Origin: Kocuria turfanensis
GTDB taxonomy: Bacteria; Actinomycetota; Actinomycetes; Actinomycetales; Micrococcaceae
Assembly: GCF_001580365.1 (NCBI RefSeq)
Contig: NZ_CP014480.1
Span: 124,001-188,000 of the forward strand
Direction of reading: 5' to 3'
Length of the DNA: 64,000 nucleotides
Positions 20,361-31,087 of the stretch are shown here, in pieces. Every line of letters starts with the position of its first letter. Position 1 is the first letter of the stretch. Under the pieces are notes generated by a model that saw only the letters and a list, made by a program, of their open reading frames with translations, had not been told where the DNA came from and searched no databases. Position numbers and translations under genes: made by a program.

Positions 20361-21106
20361 CAGTTGCCTCCCGGGTAGGTGCGGTCGGAGCCGGACGCGT
20401 CCTCGGCGTCGCGGCGCAGGGAGTTGGCGAAGTCCAGGACGTCCGGGTCCGGCGGGCGGGACAGGATGCGCGAGATCGCCTCCACCTCACCCGTGCGCAT
20501 CATCGCGTGCACCACGTCCCCCTGCTGGTAGCTGGTGTCCGGGCCGGGCAGGATGCCCTCCCCGAAGCGGGTCACGAAGGCCACGCGCACGCCGGCGGCC
20601 TCCTCGATCGCCTCCAGGTGCAGGCCCGACCACGAGTCGTCGAGGGACAGCTCGCCCAGCTGCAGCCGGCCCGAGGCCTCCCGGAAGTCGGCGGTGATCG
20701 ACTGCTCGGGCAGGATCCGGCGCAGCGCCTGGTCCGCGCTCCAGCGCACGGCGGCGACCGTGGGGATGCCCAGGCGCTGGTAGAACTCCGCGCGGGAGGG
20801 GTCGTAGATGCGGGCGACCACGTGGCGGACCTTGAAGGTCTCGCGCGCCACCCGCGCGGCGATGATGTTGGAGTTGTCCCCGCTGGAGACGGCCGCGAAC
20901 GCGTAGGCCTCCTCGATCCCGGCCCGGCGCAGCACCTCGCGGTCGAAGCCCAGCCCGGTGACCTTCCTGCCCTCGAAGGACTTGCGCAGCCGGCGGAAGG
21001 CGCGGTCGTCCTGGTCGATCACCGCCACGGTGTGCCCGGAGTCCTCCAGGGTGTGCGCGACCATCACGCCGACGCGCCCCACACCCATGATCACGAAATG
21101 CGCCAT
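20360..21106 (-). CDS. TrkA-type potassium-transport regulatory protein, first gene of the pair
   Basis: This 248-residue protein has an RCK/KTN Rossmann fold (FVIMGVGRVGVMVAHTL, acidic residue in VIDQDDRAF) plus a C-terminal TrkA_C domain near 145-225 and a variable tail. Residues EEAYAFAAVSSGDNSNIIAA match the conserved NAD-pocket loop of the family. It is the promoter-proximal gene and by position matches CeoB. TAGGCT lies 6 nt before the ATG, so translation is probably leaderless, although GAGGAC in the same 6 nt could act as a ribosome site if transcription starts earlier. Confidence 0.92.
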   Translation of the reverse strand: MAHFVIMGVGRVGVMVAHTLEDSGHTVAVIDQDDRAFRRLRKSFEGRKVTGLGFDREVLRRAGIEEAYAFAAVSSGDNSNIIAARVARETFKVRHVVARIYDPSRAEFYQRLGIPTVAAVRWSADQALRRILPEQSITADFREASGRLQLGELSLDDSWSGLHLEAIEEAAGVRVAFVTRFGEGILPGPDTSYQQGDVVHAMMRTGEVEAISRILSRPPDPDVLDFANSLRRDAEDASGSDRTYPGGN

Positions 21107-21112
21107 GTCCTC

Positions 21113-21118
21113 AGCCTA
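21113..21118 (-). promoter_or_regulatory. Leaderless -10 for the TrkA-type gene pair
   Basis: On the minus strand this is TAGGCT, 6 nt before the ATG at 21104-21106. It faces the permease promoter at 21178-21183 from the other side of an 85-nt divergent gap. Confidence 0.5.
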
Positions 21119-21177
21119 GGCCACGCGGGGCGGCGCACCTCACGCCCGCCCCGGCGGACAATCGGTGCCGGACGGAC

Positions 21178-21183
21178 TACCGT
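21178..21183 (+). promoter_or_regulatory. Probable -10 for the KimA-like permease
   Basis: TACCGT lies 8 nt before GTG 21192. A GGGGAG run sits in those 8 nt, so either a leaderless start or a start with a very short leader is possible. Confidence 0.45.
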
Positions 21184-21191
21184 GGGGAGCC

Positions 21192-23198
21192 GTGCAGAGC
21201 ATTCCCCGGGCGCTGCGCCGCGCACTCGTCGGCAAGCCCATCCACAACGAGCGGTTCCGCGACGCCGTGCTGCCCAAGCGCACGGCGCTGCCGGTGTTCT
21301 CGGCGGACGCGCTGTCCTCGGTGGCCTACGCGCCGGACGAGATCATCCTCACGCTCGCCCTGGCGGGGACCACGGCGGTCGCGATCTCCCCGTGGGTGGG
21401 CCTGGCCGTGCTCGTGGTGCTCGCCGTGGTCATCGCCGCCTACCGGCAGAACGTGCGCGCCTATCCCTCCGGCGGCGGCGACTACGAGATCGTCTCCAAG
21501 AACCTCGGGCGCACCGCCGGCGTGGGGGTCGGGGCGGCCCTGATGGCCGACTACGCGCTGGTCGTGGCGGTGTCCATGGCCACCGCCGCGCAGTACGTCA
21601 CGGCGGCCCTGCCCGGGCTGGCCGACCGGCGGGTGGAGCTCGCGGTGGCGGGGGTGCTGCTCGTCGGGCTGCTCAACCTGCGCGGGCTGGCCTTCATCGG
21701 CCGGGCCGCCGCGGTGCCCACCTACTTCTTCCTGGCCGTGCTGGCCGCGCTGCTGCTCGTGGGCGTGGGCCAGGACCTCACCGGCTCCCTGGGGCAGGCC
21801 CCGAGCGCGGACCGGGAGGTCCTCCCGGCCGCCGGCTTCGACGCCGGGCTGACCGGCCTGGCGGGGGCGCTGCTGGTGCTCCGGGCCTTCTCCTCCGGGG
21901 CCGTGGCCCTGACCGGCGTGGAGACCATCACCAACTCCGTGCCCTACTTCCGCAAGCCGCGCGCCGCCAACGCCGCGGCCACCCTCGGCGTGCTGGGCGC
22001 GGTCTCGGCGGCCATGCTCGCCGGGGTCATGTACCTCGCGGACCGCACGGACGTCGTCGTCGTCGGCAACCCCGAGGAGCAGCTGCTCGTGGACGGCCGG
22101 CTCCCGGCCCCCGACTTCTTCCAGGACCCGGTCCTGGGCCAGCTCGCCAAGACGGTCTTCGGCACCGAGTCGCTGTGGTTCTACGTGCTCGTGGCCGCCA
22201 CCGTCGGGGTCCTGGTGCTCGCCGCCAACACGGCCTTCTCCGGGTTCCCCACACTGGCGTCCCGCCTGGCGCGCGACGCCTTCCTGCCGCGGCAGCTGCA
22301 GGCGCGCGGGGACCGGTTCGCCTTCACCAACGGCATCCTGCTGCTGCTGCTCGTGGCCGTGGTCCTCACCGTGGCGTTCGGGGCCAACGTCAACAGCCTC
22401 ATCCAGCTCTACATCGTGGGCGTGTTCGTCTCCTTCACCCTCACCCAGGCGGGCATGGTCCGGCACTGGGGGCGGGTCCGGCGGATGCGGCCCCACCCCG
22501 GGGTGCGCCGGGAGCTGTTCGGCCGTCGGGCGGTGGCGCTGGTCGCCTTCGTGCTGTGCGCGGCCGTGCTCGTGGTCGTGCTCGTGACCAAGCTGACCCA
22601 GGGCGCGTGGATCACCCTGGTGGCCATCGTGCTGCTCAGCGCCGTGATGGCCGGCGTCCGCCGGCACTACGACGCCGTGGACGCCGAGCTGGCCCTGCAG
22701 CCCGACTCCCCGGTGCGGGCGCTGCCCTCCCGGGTGCACGCCATCATCTACGTCTCCTCCGTGCGCAAGCCCCTCATGCGCGCCCTCGCCTACGCCCGGG
22801 CGTCCCGGCCCTCGACCCTCGAGGCGGTGGTGGTGGACACCAACGCCGCCGCCACCCGGCGGATCCTCGACGAGTGGCAGCGGCTCGAGATCCCGGTGCC
22901 CGTCACCGTGCTCGACGCCCCCTACCGGGACACCATCGGCCCGGTGGTCGACCACGTGCGCGGGGTCCGCCGGAAGTCCCCGCGGGACCTGGTCGTGGTC
23001 TACCTGCCCGAGTACGTGGTGCGCCACCGCTGGGAACGGCTGCTGCACAACCAGGCGATCCGCCCGCTGCGCGCCCGCCTGCACCAGGAGCGCGGGGTCA
23101 TGACGGCCTCCGTGCCCTGGCACCTGTCCTCGGCCGCCGGCCAGGACGTCGGCCCCGAGTCCGCCCCCGCCCCCCAGCAGAGAGCCGCCCGCCCGTGA
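21192..23198 (+). CDS. APC-superfamily permease, KimA-like potassium uptake protein
   Basis: The 668-residue protein has about 12 transmembrane helices (about 35-490) and a soluble C-terminal half with a universal-stress-like fold (VHAIIYVSSVRKPLMRAL). It resembles Bacillus subtilis KimA closely in remembered motifs: SADALSSVAYAPDEI, RAFSSGAVALTGVE, NTAFSGFPTLASRLARDAFLPRQL. Positions known to bind potassium or protons in KimA have matches here: Asp39, Tyr46, Asp120, Tyr121, and the Tyr in QLYIVGVFVSF. The role as a proton-coupled potassium importer is therefore well supported by comparison but untested. The start GTG is chosen over 21165 because of the adjacent promoter. It overlaps the next gene by 4 nt (GTGA). 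Confidence 0.85.
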   Translation: MQSIPRALRRALVGKPIHNERFRDAVLPKRTALPVFSADALSSVAYAPDEIILTLALAGTTAVAISPWVGLAVLVVLAVVIAAYRQNVRAYPSGGGDYEIVSKNLGRTAGVGVGAALMADYALVVAVSMATAAQYVTAALPGLADRRVELAVAGVLLVGLLNLRGLAFIGRAAAVPTYFFLAVLAALLLVGVGQDLTGSLGQAPSADREVLPAAGFDAGLTGLAGALLVLRAFSSGAVALTGVETITNSVPYFRKPRAANAAATLGVLGAVSAAMLAGVMYLADRTDVVVVGNPEEQLLVDGRLPAPDFFQDPVLGQLAKTVFGTESLWFYVLVAATVGVLVLAANTAFSGFPTLASRLARDAFLPRQLQARGDRFAFTNGILLLLLVAVVLTVAFGANVNSLIQLYIVGVFVSFTLTQAGMVRHWGRVRRMRPHPGVRRELFGRRAVALVAFVLCAAVLVVVLVTKLTQGAWITLVAIVLLSAVMAGVRRHYDAVDAELALQPDSPVRALPSRVHAIIYVSSVRKPLMRALAYARASRPSTLEAVVVDTNAAATRRILDEWQRLEIPVPVTVLDAPYRDTIGPVVDHVRGVRRKSPRDLVVVYLPEYVVRHRWERLLHNQAIRPLRARLHQERGVMTASVPWHLSSAAGQDVGPESAPAPQQRAARP

Positions 23199-24589
23199 CC
23201 TCCCCGCACCCCCCGGCCACCCCCGACGAGCACGACGAGCTCGAGCTGCGCCTCGGCCCGATCGCCCACGGCGGCCACACCGTGGCCCGCACCGGCGAGG
23301 GCCGGGTCGTGTTCGTCCGCCACGGCCTGCCCGGGGAGCTGGTCCGCGTCCGGCTCACGGAGGCCGGGCCCGAGGCGCGCTTCTGGCGCGGCGACGTGGT
23401 GGCGGTCCTGGAGGCCGACCCCGGCCGCCGCGACCGGCACGTCTGGGCGCCGGCCGACGCCCTCCTGACCTGGCGGCGCGGCGAGCCGCCCGTGGGCGGG
23501 GCGGAGTTCGGCCACGCCGAGCTCCCGGCCCAGCGCCGGCTGAAGGCCGCCGTGGTCGCCGAGCAGCTCTCCCGCCTGGCGGGCCTGGAGACCGCGGTGG
23601 AGGTCGAGGCCATGCCCGGGGAGGACCCCCTGGGCCTGGGCTGGCGCACCCGGGCGCACTTCGCCGTGGACGCCGCCGGGCGGATCGGGATGCACCCCCA
23701 CCGCGGCGCCGCCGTCGTCCCGGTCGAGAGCTTCCCGCTCGTCGTCCCGGCGATCGACGACCTGCGGCTGGCCGCGCTCGACCTGCGGGGCGCGGCGCGC
23801 GTGGACGTCGCGGCCCCGGCCGGCGGCGGGACGCCGCTGGTCCACCTCGCCCTGGCCGCCGGGGCCGACCGGCAGCGGCTGCGCCGGGAACTGGACCGCC
23901 TCGCCGCCGGCCGGGAGGTCTCCGTCACCGCCCGCGCCGAGGACTCCCGCGAGCTCGAGACGTGGTCGGGGCGGCCCGCCGTCGTCGAGCACGCCGGCGC
24001 CCACCGCTGGGAGGTCTCGGCCGAGGGCTTCTGGCAGATCCACCGCAGCGCCCCCGGCCTGCTGCTCGAGGCGGTGCCCTCCGCGGCCGGGGCCCGCCCG
24101 GGGGAGCACGCCCTCGACCTCTACGCCGGCGCGGGCCTGTTCACGGCCGCGCTCGCGGACGCGGTCGGCCCCGCCGGGTCCGTGCTCGCCGTCGAGGGGT
24201 CGCCGGTCACCAGCGCCGACGCGCGGCGCACCTTCGCGGACCGACCGCAGGTCCGGGTGGAGCGCGGCAGCGTGGACAAGGTCGCGGCCCGGCTCTGGCC
24301 GGGCACCGCCGGGCCCCGGGGGCGGAGGTCCCCCGGACGGGCCCGGGCGGCGGCCCGGCCGGACGTCGTGGTCCTGGACCCGCCCCGGGCGGGCGCCGGG
24401 CGGGTCGTCGTGGACCAGCTGGTGGCCCTGGCCCCGCGCCGGATCGCCTACCTCGCCTGCGACCCGGCCACCCTGGCACGGGACCTCGGCCGGTTCCGCC
24501 GGGCCGGGTGGCGGGTGCGGTCGGTGCGGGCCTTCGACATGTACCCCAACACCCACCACGTCGAGACCCTGGCGGTCCTGGAGCCCTGA
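23195..24589 (+). CDS. TRAM-domain RNA (uracil-C5)-methyltransferase, TrmA/RlmD family
   Basis: The 464-residue protein starts at GTG 23195, overlapping the permease stop. An N-terminal TRAM domain (about 15-80) precedes the methyltransferase. SAM-binding motif LDLYAGAGLFTAALAD is near residue 308, the DPPRAGAG motif near 395, and the catalytic cysteine sits in AYLACDPATLARDL. It probably methylates uridine in rRNA or tRNA. It contains only that single cysteine, so it lacks the 4Fe-4S cluster ligands of E. coli RlmD. A 20-residue Arg/Pro-rich insert precedes the DPP motif. The substrate nucleotide is unknown. Confidence 0.9.
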   Translation: MTSPHPPATPDEHDELELRLGPIAHGGHTVARTGEGRVVFVRHGLPGELVRVRLTEAGPEARFWRGDVVAVLEADPGRRDRHVWAPADALLTWRRGEPPVGGAEFGHAELPAQRRLKAAVVAEQLSRLAGLETAVEVEAMPGEDPLGLGWRTRAHFAVDAAGRIGMHPHRGAAVVPVESFPLVVPAIDDLRLAALDLRGAARVDVAAPAGGGTPLVHLALAAGADRQRLRRELDRLAAGREVSVTARAEDSRELETWSGRPAVVEHAGAHRWEVSAEGFWQIHRSAPGLLLEAVPSAAGARPGEHALDLYAGAGLFTAALADAVGPAGSVLAVEGSPVTSADARRTFADRPQVRVERGSVDKVAARLWPGTAGPRGRRSPGRARAAARPDVVVLDPPRAGAGRVVVDQLVALAPRRIAYLACDPATLARDLGRFRRAGWRVRSVRAFDMYPNTHHVETLAVLEP

Positions 24590-24650
24590 TCCGCGCCCGG
24601 ATGTGTCGTCGGCGCGACGGCGGCTCGGGGGCCACCGTGCCCGATCGGGC

Positions 24651-24656
24651 TACACT
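24651..24656 (+). promoter_or_regulatory. Probable -10 box for acnA
   Basis: TACACT, with transcription expected near 24663. The resulting leader of about 85 nt contains a two-part hairpin (24673-24708) before the ribosome site AGGAG at 24734. Confidence 0.5.
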
Positions 24657-24748
24657 GACAGGTGACTGTTCACGGGAGAACACCCGGCACTTCGCCGGGG
24701 TCCTCCCGCGGGCGTTTCCATGACGGTGGCGAGAGGAGTTCCACGCAT

Positions 24749-27574
<2,826 letters not shown>

Positions 27575-27641
27575 GTCCCCGGGCGCGCCGCGGCGCGCCG
27601 GGGGAGCACGGGCGAACGCTCGCCCGGTCCTGATCCAGGAC

Positions 27642-27683
27642 GCACGAGGGGCCCGGTCCGGCGACGGACCGGGCCCCTCGTGC
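27642..27683 (+). terminator. Terminator after acnA
   Basis: A perfect 19-bp stem (27642-27660 with 27665-27683) and a 4-nt loop. A second, imperfect GC hairpin sits immediately after the acnA stop (27577-27603). Confidence 0.85.
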
Positions 27684-27709
27684 TGCCCGGGGGTGTCGGG
27701 GCGAGCGAG

Positions 27710-27715
27710 TAGGAT
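27710..27715 (+). promoter_or_regulatory. Candidate -10 box for dxs
   Basis: TAGGAT, 69 nt before the ATG. The ribosome site GGGAGGA precedes the ATG by a few nt. Confidence 0.4.
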
Positions 27716-27783
27716 CGGGGGAACGCGCCGCCCCGGCGACCCCGGAGCGGCCGACCACGACGCCGAGGAGTGCGGGAGGAAGC

Positions 27784-29805
27784 ATGAGCGTGCTGGAACG
27801 GGTGTCCGGGCCCGAGGACCTCGCGGGGCTGACCCGCGCGGAGCTGACCGAGCTGGCCGCCGAGATCCGTGAGTTCCTCGTCACCCACGTCTCCGCGACC
27901 GGGGGTCACCTGGGCCCGAACCTGGGGGTCGTGGAGCTGACCATGGCGGTCCACCGCGTCTTCGACTCGCCCAAGGACTCCGTGGTCTTCGACACCGGGC
28001 ACCAGTCCTACGTGCACAAGCTGCTCACCGGCCGCCAGGACTTCCGCACCCTGCGCCAGGAGGGCGGCCTCGCCGGCTACCCCGACCGGGCGGAGTCGGT
28101 GCACGACATCGTCGAGTCCTCGCACGCGTCCTCGTCCCTGTCCTGGGCGGACGGCATCTCCCGCGGCTACGCCATGACGGGCCGGACCGACCGGCACACC
28201 GTGGTGCTCGTCGGGGACGGGGCGCTCACCGGCGGCATGGCGTGGGAGGCCGTCAACAACATCGCCTCCGACCGCGACCGCAAGGTCGTGATCGTGGTCA
28301 ACGACAACGGCCGCTCCTACGCCCCCACGGTGGGCGGGTTCGCGAACCACCTGGCCGAGCTGCAGGCGAGCGTGCAGCAGGGCGTGGACGCCGTGCGCAC
28401 CGACCGGCGCTACGAGCAGACCCTCGAGTCGGTGAAGAACCTGCTGAAGCACTCCGGGCCGGTGGGGGAGATGCTCTACCGGGGCCTGCACGGCATGAAG
28501 CAGGGCCTGAAGGACGTCGTGGTCCCGCAGGGCATCTTCGAGGACCTCGGCATGAAGTACCTGGGCCCGGTGGACGGCCACGACCTCGAGGCGGTCGAGC
28601 AGGCGCTGAGCAACGCCAAGAACTACGGCGGGCCCGTCATCGTGCACGCCATCACGGAGAAGGGCCACGGGTACGCGCCCGCGATCGCCCACGAGGACGA
28701 CCAGTTCCACGCCGTGGGCGTCATCGACCCCGTCACGGGACGCTCCACCGCGACGAGCTCCGAGCGCAGCTGGACGGCCGTGTTCCGCGACGAGATCGCC
28801 CGGATCGCCGACGAACGCGAGGACGTCGTGGGCATCACCGGGGCCATGCTCATCCCGGTGGGGCTGCAGAAGATGCAGGCCGCCCACCCCGACCGCGTCG
28901 TGGACGTGGGGATCGCCGAGCAGCACGCCGTGGCGATGGCCGCGGGCATGGCCTACGGCGGGCTCCACCCCGTGGTCGCCCTGTACGCCACGTTCCTCAA
29001 CCGCGGCTTCGACCAGCTGCTCATGGACGTGGCCCTGCACCGGGCCGGGGTCACCCTGGTCCTGGACCGGGCCGGGGTCACCGGGCCGGACGGGCCGAGC
29101 CACCACGGCATGTGGGACCTGGCGCTGCTCCAGATCGTCCCCGGACTGCACCTCGCCGCCCCCCGCGACGAGCCGACCCTGGTCGAGGAGCTGCGCGAGG
29201 CGGTGGCCGTCGGTGACGCCCCCACGGTCATCCGCTACCCCAAGGGATCCGTGGGCACGCCCGTCCCGGCGGTCGAGCGGCTCTCCGACGGCGTGGACGT
29301 CCTCGCCCGCCGCGGCGGGGAGAGCGGCACCGAGGGCGCCCGCCGCGACGTCCTGATCGTCTCCGTCGGCGCCATGAGCGGGCTGTCCCTGGACGTCGCC
29401 GACCGGCTGGAGGCCCACGGGGTGTCCTCCACGGTGGTCGACCCCCGGTGGGTGCTCCCGGTGCCCGGGTCGGTCATCGAGCTCGCCGCCCAGCACCGGA
29501 TCGTGGTCGTCGTGGAGGACGGCGTGCGCGCCGGCGGGATCGGCTCGCGGATCCGGCAGGAGATGCGCGCCGCCGGCGTCGACACCGCCCTGAACGAGGT
29601 CGGCCTGCCGACCCGGTTCCTCGCGCACGGCTCGCGCTCCCAGGTCCTGGAGCGAGTCGGGCTGACCGCCCAGCGCGTCGCCCAGGACACGCTGGCCTCC
29701 GTGCTCGGGACCCGGGTGCCCTACGCCCGCCCGGTCGAGGCGCAGGACGCCGAGGTCCTCCCGGACACGGCCCGGGACGGCACGTCGCTGCCGGGCCGGG
29801 GCTGA
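27784..29805 (+). CDS. dxs: 1-Deoxy-D-xylulose-5-phosphate synthase
   Basis: The enzyme has 673 residues and joins pyruvate and glyceraldehyde 3-phosphate in the first step of the MEP isoprenoid pathway. Thiamine diphosphate motif [16 protein letters not shown] lies near residue 145. The catalytic Glu and pyrimidine-binding region are in [15 protein letters not shown] near 375. The C-terminal transketolase domain ends with [17 protein letters not shown]. Length and order of three domains match the family. It ends 5 nt before the convergent Rieske protein, so the two stops nearly touch. Confidence 0.97.
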   Translation: MSVLERVSGPEDLAGLTRAELTELAAEIREFLVTHVSATGGHLGPNLGVVELTMAVHRVFDSPKDSVVFDTGHQSYVHKLLTGRQDFRTLRQEGGLAGYPDRAESVHDIVESSHASSSLSWADGISRGYAMTGRTDRHTVVLVGDGALTGGMAWEAVNNIASDRDRKVVIVVNDNGRSYAPTVGGFANHLAELQASVQQGVDAVRTDRRYEQTLESVKNLLKHSGPVGEMLYRGLHGMKQGLKDVVVPQGIFEDLGMKYLGPVDGHDLEAVEQALSNAKNYGGPVIVHAITEKGHGYAPAIAHEDDQFHAVGVIDPVTGRSTATSSERSWTAVFRDEIARIADEREDVVGITGAMLIPVGLQKMQAAHPDRVVDVGIAEQHAVAMAAGMAYGGLHPVVALYATFLNRGFDQLLMDVALHRAGVTLVLDRAGVTGPDGPSHHGMWDLALLQIVPGLHLAAPRDEPTLVEELREAVAVGDAPTVIRYPKGSVGTPVPAVERLSDGVDVLARRGGESGTEGARRDVLIVSVGAMSGLSLDVADRLEAHGVSSTVVDPRWVLPVPGSVIELAAQHRIVVVVEDGVRAGGIGSRIRQEMRAAGVDTALNEVGLPTRFLAHGSRSQVLERVGLTAQRVAQDTLASVLGTRVPYARPVEAQDAEVLPDTARDGTSLPGRG

Positions 29806-29810
29806 GCGGC

Positions 29811-30242
29811 TCAGCCCAGGACGATCCGGCCCTCCCGGACGGCCACCGGGTACGGTGTGAGCCCGGTCCGGGCGGGCCCGCCCCGGACCTCCCCGGTGGC
29901 GAGGTCGAACTGCGAGGCGTGGCAGGGGCAGACGTACTGCTGCGCCTCGGGCACGACCATGCAGCCCTGGTGCGGGCACACGGGGGAGAACGCCACAACG
30001 GTGTCCTCGGCGGGCCGGGCCACCACCGCCTGCACCCCGTCCCGGTCCACCTTGACGCCCGAGCCCACGGGCACGTCCTCGACCGCGCCGGCGTCCACGG
30101 GCTCGGCGGGTCCGTCCGACGACCCGTCCTGTCCGCCGCACGCGCTCAGTGCCGCGGCGGCGCCGAGGCCTGCGCAGGCCACGCCCAGGACCGTGCGCCG
30201 GGGCAGCGCGGAGGGGGCGGTGGAGGAGTCGGGCGCGGCCAT
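29811..30242 (-). CDS. Rieske 2Fe-2S lipoprotein with a twin-arginine signal
   Basis: The 143-residue protein starts at ATG 30240-30242 with AGAGGACC upstream. The N-terminus has PRRTVLG followed by a hydrophobic run and the lipobox LSAC, suggesting Tat export of a folded cofactor protein and lipid anchoring. The Rieske ligands CPHQGC and CPCHASQFD are intact, so it should hold a 2Fe-2S cluster. The pattern is like stand-alone Rieske electron carriers of actinobacteria (not the cytochrome bc1 subunit, which is larger). The partner is unknown. A -10 box (TAGACT) lies about 40 nt upstream. Confidence 0.9.
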   Translation of the reverse strand: MAAPDSSTAPSALPRRTVLGVACAGLGAAAALSACGGQDGSSDGPAEPVDAGAVEDVPVGSGVKVDRDGVQAVVARPAEDTVVAFSPVCPHQGCMVVPEAQQYVCPCHASQFDLATGEVRGGPARTGLTPYPVAVREGRIVLG

Positions 30243-30559
30243 GGTGGTCCTCTCGTCGGCGGTCCTGCGGGTGCACCGCCAGTCTAGGTGCCGCCGCCGA
30301 CGGGCCCGGCCGGGGCTGCACCGGTGCGCCCGAAGGGTGCGTCGTGGGGTGCGGTCGAGCGGGACGGCGGGGACGTGCGCCCGGGGGTGCGCCCGAGGGC
30401 GGCGGGTGATCGCTCTCAGCGGAGAGCGGCGGGAGCAGTGTCGGCCGCACCATGTGATCAGTAGGATGATGATGACAACAGACACCGGGGACGAGCCGTG
30501 CACCAGAGGCTCCGACCCGTTCCCGGCGGCAGCGCCGGGACGGACGGAAGGACAGCACC
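30243..30559. other. Divergent intergenic region, 317 nt
   Basis: On the minus strand TAGACT (30281-30286) can drive the Rieske gene. On the plus strand TAGGAT (30462-30467) can drive the YtxH-like gene, with GGAAGGAC before its ATG. Between about 30290 and 30450 I see nothing coding or structured. Confidence 0.5.
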
Positions 30560-30973
30560 ATGATCAAGCGACTCATCTTCGTGACCGGTTTCGGCGTCGG
30601 CTTCGTGGTCGGCTCGGCCTCGGGCCGCCAGAGCTACGAGACCCTGAAGCAGAACGCCCTGAAGACCTGGCAGGACCCCAAGGTGCAGGCGAAGGTCTCC
30701 GAGGGCACCGACTGGGTCAAGTCGGAGGCGCCCGTGGTCGGCGGCAAGCTCGCCGACTCCGCCAAGAAGGCCGCCGACACGGTGGGCACCAAGGCCTCGG
30801 ACGCGTCCTCGACGGTCAAGGACAAGGTCTCCGGCTCCTCGGGCGGCACCGACGCGGCGACCGGCACCTCCACCCCCGGCTACGCGGACCTGCAGACCGC
30901 GAAGCCGGTCACCCCGGAGACGCCGCTGGAGCCGGCCGAGCCGCACCCGGCCCCCGGCGACACCCAGCGCTGA
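30560..30973 (+). CDS. YtxH-like small membrane-anchored protein
   Basis: The 137-residue protein has one N-terminal transmembrane helix (about 3-21, LIFVTGFGVGFVVGSASG) ending in GRQSYETLK. A Lys/Asp/Ala amphipathic stretch and a Gly/Ser/Thr then Pro/Glu-rich tail follow. It fits the YtxH/late-embryogenesis-like type of stress protein seen in actinobacteria. No enzymatic motif is present. A hairpin at 30989-31019 ends the transcript. The 3' end overlaps antisense reading from RNase D only if the RNase D frame is read past its likely true end. Confidence 0.8.
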   Translation: MIKRLIFVTGFGVGFVVGSASGRQSYETLKQNALKTWQDPKVQAKVSEGTDWVKSEAPVVGGKLADSAKKAADTVGTKASDASSTVKDKVSGSSGGTDAATGTSTPGYADLQTAKPVTPETPLEPAEPHPAPGDTQR

Positions 30974-30988
30974 TCCCCGCAGCCCCCT

Positions 30989-31019
30989 GACGGGCCCCGG
31001 CCGACGGCCGGGGCCCGTC
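30989..31019. terminator. Hairpin terminator between the YtxH-like and RNase D genes
   Basis: A perfect 15-base inverted repeat (30989-31003 with 31005-31019). It lies between convergent genes, and it is crossed by the over-extended RNase D frame, which is a sign that frame is wrong there. Confidence 0.75.
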
Positions 31020-31087
31020 GTCGTCCCCGCCCGGCGCGGAAGCCCGGCCGCAGCCAGCACTCAACGGCCGCTGCGGGCCCGGACGGT

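Noticed and set aside
30909..31087. RNase D C-terminal extension to 30909
   Set aside because: Poor codons, crosses a terminator and overlaps a convergent gene; a frameshift near 31245 explains it better.
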